Shown here piece by piece: positions 43,929 to 53,116 of a stretch of DNA of 64,000 nucleotides. This stretch comes from UA16 sp905478895. Its GTDB lineage: Bacteria; Bacteroidota; Bacteroidia; Flavobacteriales_D; Sanyastnellaceae. The DNA lies in the NCBI GenBank assembly GCA_943788495.1, contig CALSQO010000001.1, positions 1,550,001 through 1,614,000 of the forward strand, read 5' to 3'. Positions within the stretch are counted from its first letter, which is position 1, and every line of letters begins with the position of its first letter. The notes beneath the pieces are model-generated. The model searched no databases and had not been told where the DNA came from. It was given only the letters and a program-made list of their open reading frames with translations. The translations under genes and the position numbers were made by a program.

Positions 43929-45977
43929 ATGAACCCCCACTCGCTCTATCCTGCACTTTGTTTGCTTGTGTTGACGTGTTTCGCTCCTTCTATGAAGGGT
44001 GCAAGTGCCGCCACACCTTTGGCCGACAGCAGCTTGATCGAGATGACCAACCGCCTCTTCGAAATCGACTTGGCTACGGTGACGGGAGAAGCGTCGGGGA
44101 CAAAAGAGCAGGACGCCATGCGCAATATCCGCACCATTCGTGCGTCAGAATTTGCCAAGCTTGGAGCTCATTCGCTCCGCGATCTCATGCGCTCGCAACT
44201 GAACTTCGACATTTCGCAAGATCCCATCCTCGGTGCTGCTATGAAGATGAACGGCCTCGGAGGGAGAAGCGTCAATGTGCTCGTTGATGGCGTTCCATTG
44301 ACGGGTCGGATGAACGACAATATCGACCTCAGCCAAATCACGTTGGACAATGTGGATCGCATCGAAATCATCGATGGTCCCATGGCAGTGGAATACGGCA
44401 CCAATTCACTGGCCGGAACCATCAACATCATTACCCGTACCGACATCGCTGCGGTTGCTGCAATGGAAGCCACCGTGCAATATGAAAGCGTCGGTGTTCA
44501 ATCCCAGTCCGTTGGGTTGTCGTCGAATCGAAAAGGCAGGCACCACTCATTGCACCTATCGCGCTACTACTTCGATGGCTGGTCGCCATCCGATGCCAAT
44601 TGGGACGGCTTTGCCGATCACCTGGCGGACTCAACGCGCACGCAACTGTGGAATCCAAAGCTCCAACACACCCTTAGCTGGAAAACACAATACCATGTCG
44701 GAAACTGGCTGATCAAGCCACGCTTCAATGGAATGTTTGAGCGCATCGACAACAAAGGCGCCCCCCGCCAACCCTACGGGCAGACCGCCTTTGACGATCG
44801 GTATTTGACCCAACGCTGGATGCCAACCTTGGAAGCAAAGCACTATGGACCGGACGGCTCCACCTGGGAGGCTTTCGTTTCTTATCAACGGTTTTGGAGG
44901 TCGCGCGAGGCATTTGCTACGGACTTGACCAACCTCGAAACCAGCCCACTGGAAAACGAATCACAGGACACCACGACCATGCATTCCTTTCAGAGCCGAG
45001 GAAGCGGTGATGTCTGGGGCATCGGAATGTTGAAGGTTCGGATGGGCTGGGACATGAACCATCAAACGCTCACCAGTCAGCGAATGTCGGGTGCAACAAA
45101 AACCATGTCCGATGCCGCACTCTTTGCGCAAGCCCTTTGGGAAAGCAACCGGTTTCGCGGGCAATTTGGATTGCGAAAGGCGTACAATACGCAATTCGCC
45201 GCGCCCTTCCTTCCCAGCATTTTAGGACGCTGGAAAAACGGCCCGCAACGTTTCAGGGTTTCCTATGCCAAAGGCTTTCGTGCCCCAAGTCTGAAAGAAT
45301 TAAATTTCCGCTTTGTAGATGTCAACCACTCCTTGTATGGCAATGAAAATCTAGTGCCGGAAACGTCCCACTTCACGCAGCTGGCTTACGACTGGGAGGA
45401 CGAACGTGTGGCGTTTTCATCGCAGATTTTTGCCAATTTTGTGCGCAATCAAATAGGCCTCGTTGACCAACTCGACGGCACATTCCGATACCAGAATTTC
45501 TCCCAATTTCAATCCCAAGGACTGAAATTGAATGGACAAGTCCAGCTGAATCGCTGGCAGCTGCATGCTGCATCGAGTTGGATCAGTTCGCAACAACAAA
45601 TTGGAGCATCCGGAGAGGCGTTCCCGCGCTTTTCCGCGATTGAATGTGCAACACGCCTGGAATGGAGCAAGAGCAAATCGGTTCATTTTGGCACTTCAAT
45701 TCGATGGATTGGCCCCACACAACGTGTCGTGAGCAGCGATCTCGAATCGATTCAGCAGCAAAGCACGGAAGCCTACTCATGGATTGACGCACACATCGAG
45801 TGGTCTGACCCTGCCGCACGTTGGCGATTGACCGCGACCGCCAAAAACATTACGAATGTGACCGCCATTGTTGGCGCCACAAATGATGCGGCTCATTCGC
45901 CTGCTGCCAACCTCATGTCTTGGGGACGGAGTTTCAACCTCCGTGTCCAGTACCGAATCGAATCCCGTACCCCATGA
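43929..45977 (+). CDS. TonB-dependent outer-membrane receptor (HmuR-like position)
   Basis: 682 residues. A signal peptide (LCLLVLTCFAPSMKGASA) precedes a plug domain (TIRASEFAKLGAHSLRDLMRSQLN, GLGGRSVNVLVDGVPLTG, DRIEIIDGPMAVEYGTNSLAGTINIIT) and a 22-strand-type barrel ending in GRSFNLRVQYRI. The receptor takes up a ligand using TonB energy. It is flanked by two HmuY-like proteins and overlaps the second by ATGA, so haem or an iron complex is the likely substrate. I see no typical FRAP/NPNL haem-receptor motif with certainty, so the substrate is an inference. Confidence 0.92.
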   Translation: MNPHSLYPALCLLVLTCFAPSMKGASAATPLADSSLIEMTNRLFEIDLATVTGEASGTKEQDAMRNIRTIRASEFAKLGAHSLRDLMRSQLNFDISQDPILGAAMKMNGLGGRSVNVLVDGVPLTGRMNDNIDLSQITLDNVDRIEIIDGPMAVEYGTNSLAGTINIITRTDIAAVAAMEATVQYESVGVQSQSVGLSSNRKGRHHSLHLSRYYFDGWSPSDANWDGFADHLADSTRTQLWNPKLQHTLSWKTQYHVGNWLIKPRFNGMFERIDNKGAPRQPYGQTAFDDRYLTQRWMPTLEAKHYGPDGSTWEAFVSYQRFWRSREAFATDLTNLETSPLENESQDTTTMHSFQSRGSGDVWGIGMLKVRMGWDMNHQTLTSQRMSGATKTMSDAALFAQALWESNRFRGQFGLRKAYNTQFAAPFLPSILGRWKNGPQRFRVSYAKGFRAPSLKELNFRFVDVNHSLYGNENLVPETSHFTQLAYDWEDERVAFSSQIFANFVRNQIGLVDQLDGTFRYQNFSQFQSQGLKLNGQVQLNRWQLHAASSWISSQQQIGASGEAFPRFSAIECATRLEWSKSKSVHFGTSIRWIGPTQRVVSSDLESIQQQSTEAYSWIDAHIEWSDPAARWRLTATAKNITNVTAIVGATNDAAHSPAANLMSWGRSFNLRVQYRIESRTP

Positions 45978-46957
45978 ATCGACTGCTTCGCCCCATCGCA
46001 ACGTCTTTCATTGCCGCATTCATTGTTCTTACAAGTTGCGTGGAACGAGAACTCCCCATCCCGGCACGCACGCCGGGATCAGTCAATCTGATTGAGGCGA
46101 ATGTCGGAGTTGATTATGAGACACAATTGTTTTTCAGCTTGAAGGAAAACCGCATTGAAGCTACCTGCCAACAGCGGGACTGGTGCATCGCCTTGCGCGA
46201 AAATAGCGGCGCCACCGCGATGATGACCAATTCGGGACGCGCCATGAAAACATACCAGACCGAAGCGTCAGACTTTCACACTTCCATTAATTTCGATGCG
46301 TTGGAAGAGGAGAAGTGGGAAGTGATGGACCCCGCAGGAATGGTGGGTGATTACTACGTGGGCCTCGAACTGGTCGCAAATGAATTGACACTCGTCGACC
46401 TGGGGTTGGACGAAGAAAACGAACCCCTCGGCATTGCGCGCGTGGGATTGATTGGTTTGGATGACACCGGTTGGCTTTTGCAAATTGCGGATGCGGAAGG
46501 CCTCAACACAGACACGGTGTCTGTGCCAAAGCTCGATGGCTGCGAGTGGCACCAGGTGAGTTTACTCAATTCTTCTGCTCATCAAGTCGAACCCCCGGCA
46601 TCGGCGTGGGAAGTATGCATCACGCAATACATGGAATTGTTGGACGGCGAAATCCCCTACCTCGTGGTCGGCTTGTTGACTCCCACGGACCGCGTTCAAG
46701 TTTACGAGACTCGCGAAGTAGATTGGGAAACATGGAAAACCAACAGCTGGGATGAGCTGGAATTCAGCACTGCATGGAATGCCATTGGATACGACTGGAA
46801 GATTTTTGATCTCAGCACCAGCGCGTACACGGTTGATTACGACAAATTGTATTGCGTCCGGACGGAGGAAGGGCGGGAATTCTTATTGCGCATGCTGGAC
46901 TTTTACGATGCGAATGGAAACACCGGCAACGTAACGTTTGAAGTACTGGAGCGCTGA
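45974..46957 (+). CDS. HmuY family lipoprotein
   Basis: 327 residues from the ATG at 45974, overlapping the receptor stop by 4 bases. Lipoprotein signal AAFIVLTSC. The HmuY-type pattern is seen in DYETQLFFSLKENRIEA, WCIALRENSGATAMM, and the C-terminal AIGYDWKIFDLSTSAYTVDY followed by LLRMLDFYDANGNTGNVTFEV, very typical of the family. HmuY of Porphyromonas captures haem from host proteins; here the role is inferred. It is probably held on the outer face of the outer membrane and works with the receptor encoded upstream. No terminator is obvious before the convergent queE gene, 3 bases away. Confidence 0.88.
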   Translation: MNRLLRPIATSFIAAFIVLTSCVERELPIPARTPGSVNLIEANVGVDYETQLFFSLKENRIEATCQQRDWCIALRENSGATAMMTNSGRAMKTYQTEASDFHTSINFDALEEEKWEVMDPAGMVGDYYVGLELVANELTLVDLGLDEENEPLGIARVGLIGLDDTGWLLQIADAEGLNTDTVSVPKLDGCEWHQVSLLNSSAHQVEPPASAWEVCITQYMELLDGEIPYLVVGLLTPTDRVQVYETREVDWETWKTNSWDELEFSTAWNAIGYDWKIFDLSTSAYTVDYDKLYCVRTEEGREFLLRMLDFYDANGNTGNVTFEVLER

Positions 46958-46960
46958 GGC

Positions 46961-47575
46961 TCAGGGAAGTCCCAAGTACTTATGCGTCTGGAGTGAGATG
47001 CGCCAGCGCGGCTGGACCTGGAGGTGCTTCATGATGTAGGGAAGAACCTTTTCCCGTCGGTCCCACTCGGGTTGAAAAAACAACTCCGTGCTTTCGGAAA
47101 CTTTTTCAGCATGTCGCTCTCCCCATGTGATGTCATGGCGATTCACCACCACAACCTTCAACTCATCAACATGTGCATAAGCGTCCTCTCTTGCTGCTTT
47201 GAAGCGTTTTGGCGAAAGTGTTACCCAATCCCATTCCCCAGACATCTTGTGCGCACCTGATGTTTCGATGTGGGTTTTCAGACCTGCATCCCGCAGCCCC
47301 TTCGTCAAAGGACCGAGGTCATGCATCGCTGGCTCACCTCCGGTTACCACACAAATTGGCGCACCTGAATCCACGGCCTGCTTCACCAATGCACCACAGC
47401 TCACTTTGGGATGGGCCTCCACGTCCCAGCTTTCTTTCACATCGCACCAGGCGCATCCGACATCGCATCCACCCAAGCGTATGAACCAGGCACTTTTTCC
47501 CGTGTGGGCGCCTTCTCCTTGAACGGTGAGGAATTGTTCCATCACCGGGTACTTATGTTCAGACCAATTTGCCAT
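46961..47575 (-). CDS. queE: 7-carboxy-7-deazaguanine synthase
   Basis: 204 residues from the ATG at 47575. A radical SAM enzyme that converts 6-carboxytetrahydropterin to 7-carboxy-7-deazaguanine on the queuosine pathway. The cluster cysteines are C37, C41 and C44 in LGGCDVGCAWCDVKESW (CxxxCxxC), after the substrate loop FLTVQGEGAHTGK; VVTGGEPAMHD and HIETSGAHKMSG are further core motifs. The start lies inside the rimO 3' end by 17 bases. No other queuosine genes are in the window. Confidence 0.94.
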   Translation of the reverse strand: MANWSEHKYPVMEQFLTVQGEGAHTGKSAWFIRLGGCDVGCAWCDVKESWDVEAHPKVSCGALVKQAVDSGAPICVVTGGEPAMHDLGPLTKGLRDAGLKTHIETSGAHKMSGEWDWVTLSPKRFKAAREDAYAHVDELKVVVVNRHDITWGERHAEKVSESTELFFQPEWDRREKVLPYIMKHLQVQPRWRISLQTHKYLGLP

Positions 47576-48872
47576 GCAAATCAAACTCCGTTGCTGATTC
47601 AATTTCCACTTCTGCAAAATCCCCCATGCGGAGATGCACGTCACCTGGAACGGTAATGCGTACTTCATTATCCACATCCGGAGAATCCCATTCGGTTCGT
47701 CCAATCCAAATGCCGTCCTCCGTGCGATCTACCAATGCGCGCTGACGGGTGCCGACAAATTTTTGATTGAGCTCATACGAGATGCCCGCTTGCTGTTCCA
47801 TGATGGCTTCCACGCGTTTGCGCTTCACCTCCTCGGGAACATCGTCGTCGAGTTTAAAGGCGTGCGTGTTTTCTTCATGCGAATACGTAAAACAACCGAC
47901 GCGTTCGAAACGCATTCTCGCTGTCCATTCTAGCATATCCTGGTGGTGCGCTTCGGTCTCTCCCGGAAAACCACAAATCAAAGTGGTCCGCAGCGCAATT
48001 TCAGGAACGCGATTTCGGATATCACCAATCAAGCGATCCATCTTTTCTTGGGTAATCCCTCTCCGCATGCTTTTCAAGATATCATCCGAGGCATGTTGCA
48101 AGGGCATATCGAGGTAATTGCATACATTCGAACGTTCCGCCATTGCATCCAAAACGTCCATCGGAAATCCCGTTGGAAAGGCATAATGCAAACGAATCCA
48201 ATCGATGCCATCGACATCGCTGAGCCGACGAACCAATTCCGCAAGTTTTCGCTCACGATAAATGTCCAAACCGTAGTAGGTCAAATCTTGAGCGATCAGG
48301 ATCAATTCCCTTACCCCATTGGCGGCGAGACTCTCCGCCTGCCTCACCAAGTCCTCCATCGGCGTTGACACGTGCTTGCCGCGCATCAAAGGGATCGCGC
48401 AAAATGCACACGGACGATCGCATCCTTCTGCGATCTTCAAGTAAGCGTAGTGCGCCGGAGTTGTGAGCAATCGCTCACCCACCAACTCGCGCTTGTAATC
48501 GGCCTTCAACGTCTTGAGCAAACGTGGCAAATCGCGGGTTCCAAACCAAGCATCCACTTCTGGAATTCCATCTTTCAATTCGTCTTTGTAACGCTCCGAG
48601 AGGCAGCCGGTTACATAGACCCGATCGACCAACCCCTCTTCTTTCGCTTCTGAAAAACGAATGATGGTATCGATGCTTTCTTGCTTGGCACTTTCAATGA
48701 ATCCGCAGGTATTGATGATCACTATTCCAGCATCACCTGATTTGGACTCATGTTCAACATCGTACGAATTGGCCCGTAGTTGGCCCATCAACACTTCCGA
48801 ATCGAAAACGTTTTTGGCGCAGCCCAAGGTCACTACATTGACTTTGCGCGGCTGGGTAGTTCTTGTTCTCAT
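47559..48872 (-). CDS. rimO: Ribosomal protein S12 methylthiotransferase
   Basis: 437 residues. A radical SAM methylthiotransferase that modifies the conserved Asp of ribosomal protein S12. The N-terminal UPF0004 domain has cysteines in VVTLGCAKNVFDSE, NTCGFIESAKQESI and VTGCLSERY, which bind the auxiliary cluster. The radical SAM motif is EGCDRPCAFCAIPLMRG, and a C-terminal TRAM domain ends EIESATEFDLHG. The lack of tRNA features typical of MiaB and the order near ftsY support RimO. It lies between ftsY (23 bases upstream) and queE. Confidence 0.95.
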   Translation of the reverse strand: MRTRTTQPRKVNVVTLGCAKNVFDSEVLMGQLRANSYDVEHESKSGDAGIVIINTCGFIESAKQESIDTIIRFSEAKEEGLVDRVYVTGCLSERYKDELKDGIPEVDAWFGTRDLPRLLKTLKADYKRELVGERLLTTPAHYAYLKIAEGCDRPCAFCAIPLMRGKHVSTPMEDLVRQAESLAANGVRELILIAQDLTYYGLDIYRERKLAELVRRLSDVDGIDWIRLHYAFPTGFPMDVLDAMAERSNVCNYLDMPLQHASDDILKSMRRGITQEKMDRLIGDIRNRVPEIALRTTLICGFPGETEAHHQDMLEWTARMRFERVGCFTYSHEENTHAFKLDDDVPEEVKRKRVEAIMEQQAGISYELNQKFVGTRQRALVDRTEDGIWIGRTEWDSPDVDNEVRITVPGDVHLRMGDFAEVEIESATEFDLHGKLV

Positions 48873-48895
48873 GGAGTTGGATCGTAGGTATAGAC

Positions 48896-49885
48896 TCAGG
48901 CAATGGTGGATTCATCCCAATTTTCAGGGAGAAGACTATCGATGAATTCAATGACGTCAAAATCTTGTAAATCTTCCATTTTTTCTCCAATTCCGATGAA
49001 CCGCACAGGGATGCTCAGTTGGTCAGAGATGGCGAGCACTGCGCCTCCTTTCGCCGTGCCGTCCAATTTGGTCAACACCAGACCCGAGACTTCAGTGGCC
49101 GCCATGAACTGCTTGGCCTGTTCGACCGCATTCTGACCGGTTGAACCATCCAAAACAAGCAATACTTCGTGGGGAGCACCTGGGACAATTTTGTCCATTA
49201 CGCGCTTAATCTTAGTCAACTCCTCCATCAGCCCCTTTTTGTTGTGGAGGCGACCTGCCGTGTCCACAATCACCACTTCAGCATCGCGCGCAACAGCAGC
49301 TTCCAAGGCATCAAAGGCTACCGAAGCAGGATCAGCACCCATGTGTTGGGCAATGATTTCCACTCCTGCCCGCTCTGACCAAATTTTCAATTGATCGATG
49401 GCCGCAGCACGAAAGGTGTCCGATGCCCCGAGAAGGACTTTTTTCCCTTCATTCTTGTACCGCCAAGCCAACTTCCCAATGGATGTGGTTTTGCCCACGC
49501 CATTCACGCCAACCACCATGATCACTTTCGGTCCCTGGCTCGAATCTAGAATGTGTTTATCAAAATCATCCAGTGTGCGCGTTCCGGAATCGGAAAAAAG
49601 GCCTGCAATTTCCTCTCGCAGCATCTCGTACAATTCCTGCACTTCCATATATGCCTCGAAACGCGCCCGTTTCCTCAGGCGATCTAGGATTTTATTGGCG
49701 GTATCAACCCCAACATCTGCCGTAATCAGCGCCTCTTCCAAATCATCCATCAACTCCTCATCCACCTTTCGGCGGCCAGTAAACACCTTGGCGAGTCGTT
49801 GAAAAACATTCGTTCGGGTTTTTTCAAGGCCCGAATCGAGGCTTTCCTTCTTCTTTCCTGAAAAAATGCGTTTGAAAAAACTCAT
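48896..49885 (-). CDS. ftsY: Signal recognition particle receptor FtsY
   Basis: 329 residues, without the long acidic A domain of the E. coli protein. It docks SRP-ribosome complexes at the inner membrane. N domain: LAKVFTGRRKVDEELMDDLEEALI. G domain: GVNGVGKTTSIGKLAWRY (P-loop), DTFRAAAIDQL, DTAGRLHNK and LTKLDGTAKGG, then the IGIGEKMEDLQDF element. A terminator-like hairpin upstream (49917-49953) suggests that the gene is transcribed separately from rpmG-DUF4295. rimO follows. Confidence 0.97.
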   Translation of the reverse strand: MSFFKRIFSGKKKESLDSGLEKTRTNVFQRLAKVFTGRRKVDEELMDDLEEALITADVGVDTANKILDRLRKRARFEAYMEVQELYEMLREEIAGLFSDSGTRTLDDFDKHILDSSQGPKVIMVVGVNGVGKTTSIGKLAWRYKNEGKKVLLGASDTFRAAAIDQLKIWSERAGVEIIAQHMGADPASVAFDALEAAVARDAEVVIVDTAGRLHNKKGLMEELTKIKRVMDKIVPGAPHEVLLVLDGSTGQNAVEQAKQFMAATEVSGLVLTKLDGTAKGGAVLAISDQLSIPVRFIGIGEKMEDLQDFDVIEFIDSLLPENWDESTIA

Positions 49886-49914
49886 GAGGGGATTGTGAAT
49901 TGGGGGCTTTTAGG

Positions 49915-49955
49915 ACAAAAAGGGCCGGCACTTTGGCAAGTGCGGCCCTTCTTCA
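49915..49955 (-). terminator. Terminator-like hairpin after the DUF4295 gene
   Basis: An inverted repeat AAGGGCC(G)GCACTT / AAGTGCGGCCCTT with one bulged base (about 49919-49952), followed on the minus strand by a T-run (AAAAA on the plus strand at 49917-49921). It sits between the DUF4295 stop and the ftsY start. Confidence 0.7.
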
Positions 49956-49981
49956 AAGTGGTGTTCAACTGACCTATTCGC

Positions 49982-50137
49982 TCAGTCGCGGCCGAGCCAT
50001 TCCTTGACATCGTCATTGTGGACGATCTCTTCACGGAAAGTGTAAGCCCCTGATTTCGCGCTTTTGATCATCTTGATGACCTTCGTGTGTTGCTTTCCGC
50101 CGCCGGACTGCAAGGATGCTACTGTTTTCTTTGCCAT
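49982..50137 (-). CDS. DUF4295 small basic protein
   Basis: 51 residues, reading MAKKTVASLQSGGGKQHTK at the start, then the conserved SAKSGAYTFREEI and ending DDVKEWLGRD. The family is a short, highly conserved Bacteroidota protein nearly always encoded just after rpmG and before ftsY. This suggests a ribosome-linked role, but none is proven. It lies 8 bases downstream of rpmG and is shorter than most ORF cut-offs. Confidence 0.93.
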   Translation of the reverse strand: MAKKTVASLQSGGGKQHTKVIKMIKSAKSGAYTFREEIVHNDDVKEWLGRD

Positions 50138-50145
50138 GACTCAGT

Positions 50146-50328
50146 TTATTTTATCTCTTTGTGCAGGGTCATCTTCCGAAGTACAGGATTGTACTTCTTC
50201 AATTCAATGCGATCCGGAGAGTTCTTTCGGTTCTTGGTCGTAATGTATCGTGACGTTCCTGGCTTGCCAGAGTCTTTATGCTCTGTGCATTCGAGGATCA
50301 CTTGTACGCGGTTGCCTTTCTTGGCCAT
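50146..50328 (-). CDS. rpmG: 50S ribosomal protein L33
   Basis: 60 residues. The start MAKKGNRVQVILECTEHK and YITTKNRKNSPDRIELKKYNP are typical of L33. Only one cysteine remains, in ECTEH, so this is the zinc-free C-minus form of the protein. rpmB, often its neighbour, is not in the window. First gene of the rpmG-DUF4295 unit, with a good promoter upstream, and divergent from ftsK. Confidence 0.95.
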   Translation of the reverse strand: MAKKGNRVQVILECTEHKDSGKPGTSRYITTKNRKNSPDRIELKKYNPVLRKMTLHKEIK

Positions 50329-50346
50329 CTGTCAAAAATTGGAGTG

Positions 50347-50377
50347 CAAATATAGCGAATCATTGTGACCTAACAAG
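50347..50377 (-). promoter_or_regulatory. Bacteroidota-type promoter of rpmG
   Basis: On the minus strand, CTTG (50377-50374) is followed after 19 bases by a perfect TATATTTG (50354-50347), 18 bases before the rpmG ATG. Confidence 0.55.
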
Positions 50378-50469
50378 GCCTTATCGCAAATCCAACATTT
50401 CAACGTGGATAAGCCGCTGATGCAGGCGGTTTTGCAGGGGCTTCCTCCTCTTAAGTTTATGCTTTCGCA

Positions 50470-51528
50470 ATGGCCATCCGTAAAAATACCAAAAGCAGCA
50501 AGCCTGCACCCGCTCGCAACCGAAAAAAAGGCGCAGCCGAGGCTGAAAAGAAAAACAGCAAGAAGACGCCCCGAACGAAGGCAGCCCCCGGAAAGCTTCG
50601 TGTTTGGTTCGCTGCGTTTCAAGAACGGTGCCGTAATCCCCGGCTGCAAGCGGCAGTCGGCGTTTCAATGCTCGTGGCAGGAATTTACATGGGTTGCGCG
50701 CTCGTTTCGGGACTTTTTACGGGGTCGGCTGACTACGCAATTGTACTAGAGGGCCTGAACGACACGGCCCAAACCGATCGGGAACCCTATCAAAATTGGC
50801 TGGGTGGCTCAGGCGCTTTCCTGGCTTTTTGGCTTGGACGCCAGGGCCTTGGGCTGGGCGCCCTCTCCCTGCCTGTTCTTTTCATCTTCTGGTCTTGGCC
50901 GATGATCACGCAACGAAAATCAAGTGGAAATGGCAAAACGATCCGCTGGGCTCTTTTATGGACCGTAATCAGTCCCTGGTTCGCCGGCTATATCGCATCC
51001 ATTTTGGGGAAATGGGGAATGCCTGCCTGGGACCACTGGATTGGAACAGCCGGGCACTTTCTGACGGAGAACGCTTTGATTTATTTGGGTACGCTTGGCA
51101 ATGGCCTCGTCTTTGGCGGCATCATTCTGGCCATCACCGCGTATTACTTCCAACCTCAGCTGAATCAGCTTTCGGGATTTTCATTGGCGAATATTGCCCA
51201 ATGGTTTTCATCCGATGATGCCGAGGCGAGTGCTTGGAACAGCCGGAATGCTGCGGAGGACGAATCTGATTCCAACACGGACAATGATGAACCGCTGAAC
51301 GAAAGCGAACCCTCAGACCTGCCGTGGGAACAAGAAGACCTCAGCACGCCAGCTTCAAGCGCCGTAACGGAGGAACCGGTTCTTCTCGAAGAAGATGACG
51401 ATACGGAAGCAACATTGGATGAGCTGCTGACCGAATTGGAGGGCAACACCGCGCCAGAGACAAGCCTCGTTACCGCCCGTTACGCCCACTCCACCGAAAC
51501 ACAACAAAGGCGAAAAAGACGACGATGA
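50470..51528 (+). CDS. ftsK: DNA translocase FtsK, N-terminal membrane part (frame broken from the motor)
   Basis: 352 residues as read. A basic N terminus (MAIRKNTKSSKPAPARNRKK) is followed by four or five membrane helices (VGVSMLVAGIYMGCALVSGL, LSLPVLFIFWSWPMI, GTLGNGLVFGGIILAITAYYF) and an acidic linker (LLEEDDDTEATLDELLTELEG). This is the FtsK membrane domain, which works at the division septum. The frame ends at a TGA (51526-51528) two bases before the next ORF. Removing one C at 51476-51478 gives TAVTPTPPKHNKGEKDDDD and reads on into the motor domain, so the two parts are one gene with a +1 break. Confidence 0.88.
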   Translation: MAIRKNTKSSKPAPARNRKKGAAEAEKKNSKKTPRTKAAPGKLRVWFAAFQERCRNPRLQAAVGVSMLVAGIYMGCALVSGLFTGSADYAIVLEGLNDTAQTDREPYQNWLGGSGAFLAFWLGRQGLGLGALSLPVLFIFWSWPMITQRKSSGNGKTIRWALLWTVISPWFAGYIASILGKWGMPAWDHWIGTAGHFLTENALIYLGTLGNGLVFGGIILAITAYYFQPQLNQLSGFSLANIAQWFSSDDAEASAWNSRNAAEDESDSNTDNDEPLNESEPSDLPWEQEDLSTPASSAVTEEPVLLEEDDDTEATLDELLTELEGNTAPETSLVTARYAHSTETQQRRKRRR

Positions 51529-51529
51529 T

Positions 51530-53116
51530 GTGGCGTTCGAAGTAAAAGTAGCATCGGATGAGGCGCAATTGTCCGATGATGAAATAGACCAAAAAGTGCA
51601 AGACTTCGGGGAATACGACCCCACCTTGGATTTGAGCCGTTTCGAGTTGCCCAACTTGGATCTTTTGGTTTCGCATGGCAGCGGCAAGGTCCAAGTCAGT
51701 GAAGAGGAACTGGAAGACAACAAAACCAGAATCATCCAAACGTTGCGGAATTTCAGCATTGAAGTTTCGAGCATCTCAGCAGAAGTGGGTCCTACGGTTA
51801 CCCTCTATGAAATCGTACCTGCGCCGGGCATTCGAATTTCCAAGATCAAAAACCTCGAAGATGACATTGCTTTGAGTTTAGCGGCATTGGGCATTCGAAT
51901 CATTGCCCCCATCCCAGGACGAGGAACCATCGGGATTGAAGTACCCAATTCCAATCCGGACATCGTCTCCATGCGCGCGCTGATTGCGTCCGATAAGTTT
52001 AACCAATCGAAAGCAGCTCTGCCCATTGCGATGGGAAAGACGATTTCCAACGAAACGTTTGTATTCGATTTGGCCAAAATGCCGCACTTGCTCATGGCAG
52101 GTGCCACAGGCCAAGGAAAATCGGTTGGACTCAATGCGATGCTGGTGAGCCTGCTTTACCGCAAACACCCATCGCAACTGAAATTTGTTTTGGTGGATCC
52201 GAAAAAGGTGGAATTGACCCTGTTCAACCATATCGAACGGCACTACCTCGCGAAGCTGCCCGATTCTGAGGAGGCCATCATTACGGATACGACCAAAGTT
52301 GTTGCGACCCTCAACTCGTTGTGCATTGAAATGGACCAACGCTACGACCTGCTCAAGGAGGCCCAATGCCGCAACCTCGCAGAGTACAATGCCAAATTTG
52401 TCCGACGTAGGCTGAATCCCGAAGAAGGGCACCGGTACCTCCCGTACATTGTTTTGGTGGTGGACGAGTTTGCCGACTTGATCATGACGGCTGGAAAGGA
52501 GGTCGAGACGCCCATTGCTCGTCTCGCTCAATTGGCGCGTGCCATTGGCATTCACCTGATTATCGCCACGCAGCGGCCTTCTGTGAACATCATCACCGGA
52601 ACCATTAAAGCCAATTTCCCAGCCCGCATCGCCTTCCGAGTCACCTCCAAAATTGACTCACGTACAATTTTAGATGCAGGCGGAGCGGATCAATTGATCG
52701 GCCGTGGTGACATGCTCATGAGCACAGGAAATGACTTGATTCGGATCCAATGCGGTTTTGTGGACACCCCCGAAGTCGAGGCAATCTGCGAATTCATCGG
52801 CAGCCAGCAGGGCTACCCCGATGCCTTCATCCTGCCAGAATACACGCCAGAAGGCAACAGCGAAAGCGGAAATTTGAGCGACGACGAGCGCGACAGCATG
52901 TTTGCCGATGCCGCCCGTGTAATTGTGATGCACCAGCAAGGGTCGACCTCCCTGCTGCAGCGGAAACTCAAAATTGGTTACAACCGTGCGGGCCGCATTA
53001 TTGACCAACTAGAAGACGCGGGGATCATCGGTCCGTTCGAAGGGTCAAAAGCACGCAAAGTTCTCGTTCCGGATGAAATGAGTTTGGAACAGATGTTGCA
53101 GATAGGAGATGCATGA
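51530..53116 (+). CDS. ftsK: DNA translocase FtsK, motor and gamma domains (frame broken from the N-terminus)
   Basis: 528 residues as read. It begins in the linker (DDEIDQKVQDFGEYDPTLDLS), as in Bacteroidota FtsK, and covers the alpha domain (GPTVTLYEIVPAPGIRISKIKNLEDD). The RecA-like motor has Walker A GATGQGKSVGLN and Walker B VVDEFADLIM, with HLIIATQRPSVN and the DNA-binding gamma winged helix QQGSTSLLQRKLKIGYNRAGRI. FtsK pumps DNA to resolve chromosome dimers at division. The start listed is only the first codon of the open frame; the real protein starts at 50470. It overlaps lolA by ATGA. Confidence 0.9.
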   Translation: MAFEVKVASDEAQLSDDEIDQKVQDFGEYDPTLDLSRFELPNLDLLVSHGSGKVQVSEEELEDNKTRIIQTLRNFSIEVSSISAEVGPTVTLYEIVPAPGIRISKIKNLEDDIALSLAALGIRIIAPIPGRGTIGIEVPNSNPDIVSMRALIASDKFNQSKAALPIAMGKTISNETFVFDLAKMPHLLMAGATGQGKSVGLNAMLVSLLYRKHPSQLKFVLVDPKKVELTLFNHIERHYLAKLPDSEEAIITDTTKVVATLNSLCIEMDQRYDLLKEAQCRNLAEYNAKFVRRRLNPEEGHRYLPYIVLVVDEFADLIMTAGKEVETPIARLAQLARAIGIHLIIATQRPSVNIITGTIKANFPARIAFRVTSKIDSRTILDAGGADQLIGRGDMLMSTGNDLIRIQCGFVDTPEVEAICEFIGSQQGYPDAFILPEYTPEGNSESGNLSDDERDSMFADAARVIVMHQQGSTSLLQRKLKIGYNRAGRIIDQLEDAGIIGPFEGSKARKVLVPDEMSLEQMLQIGDA

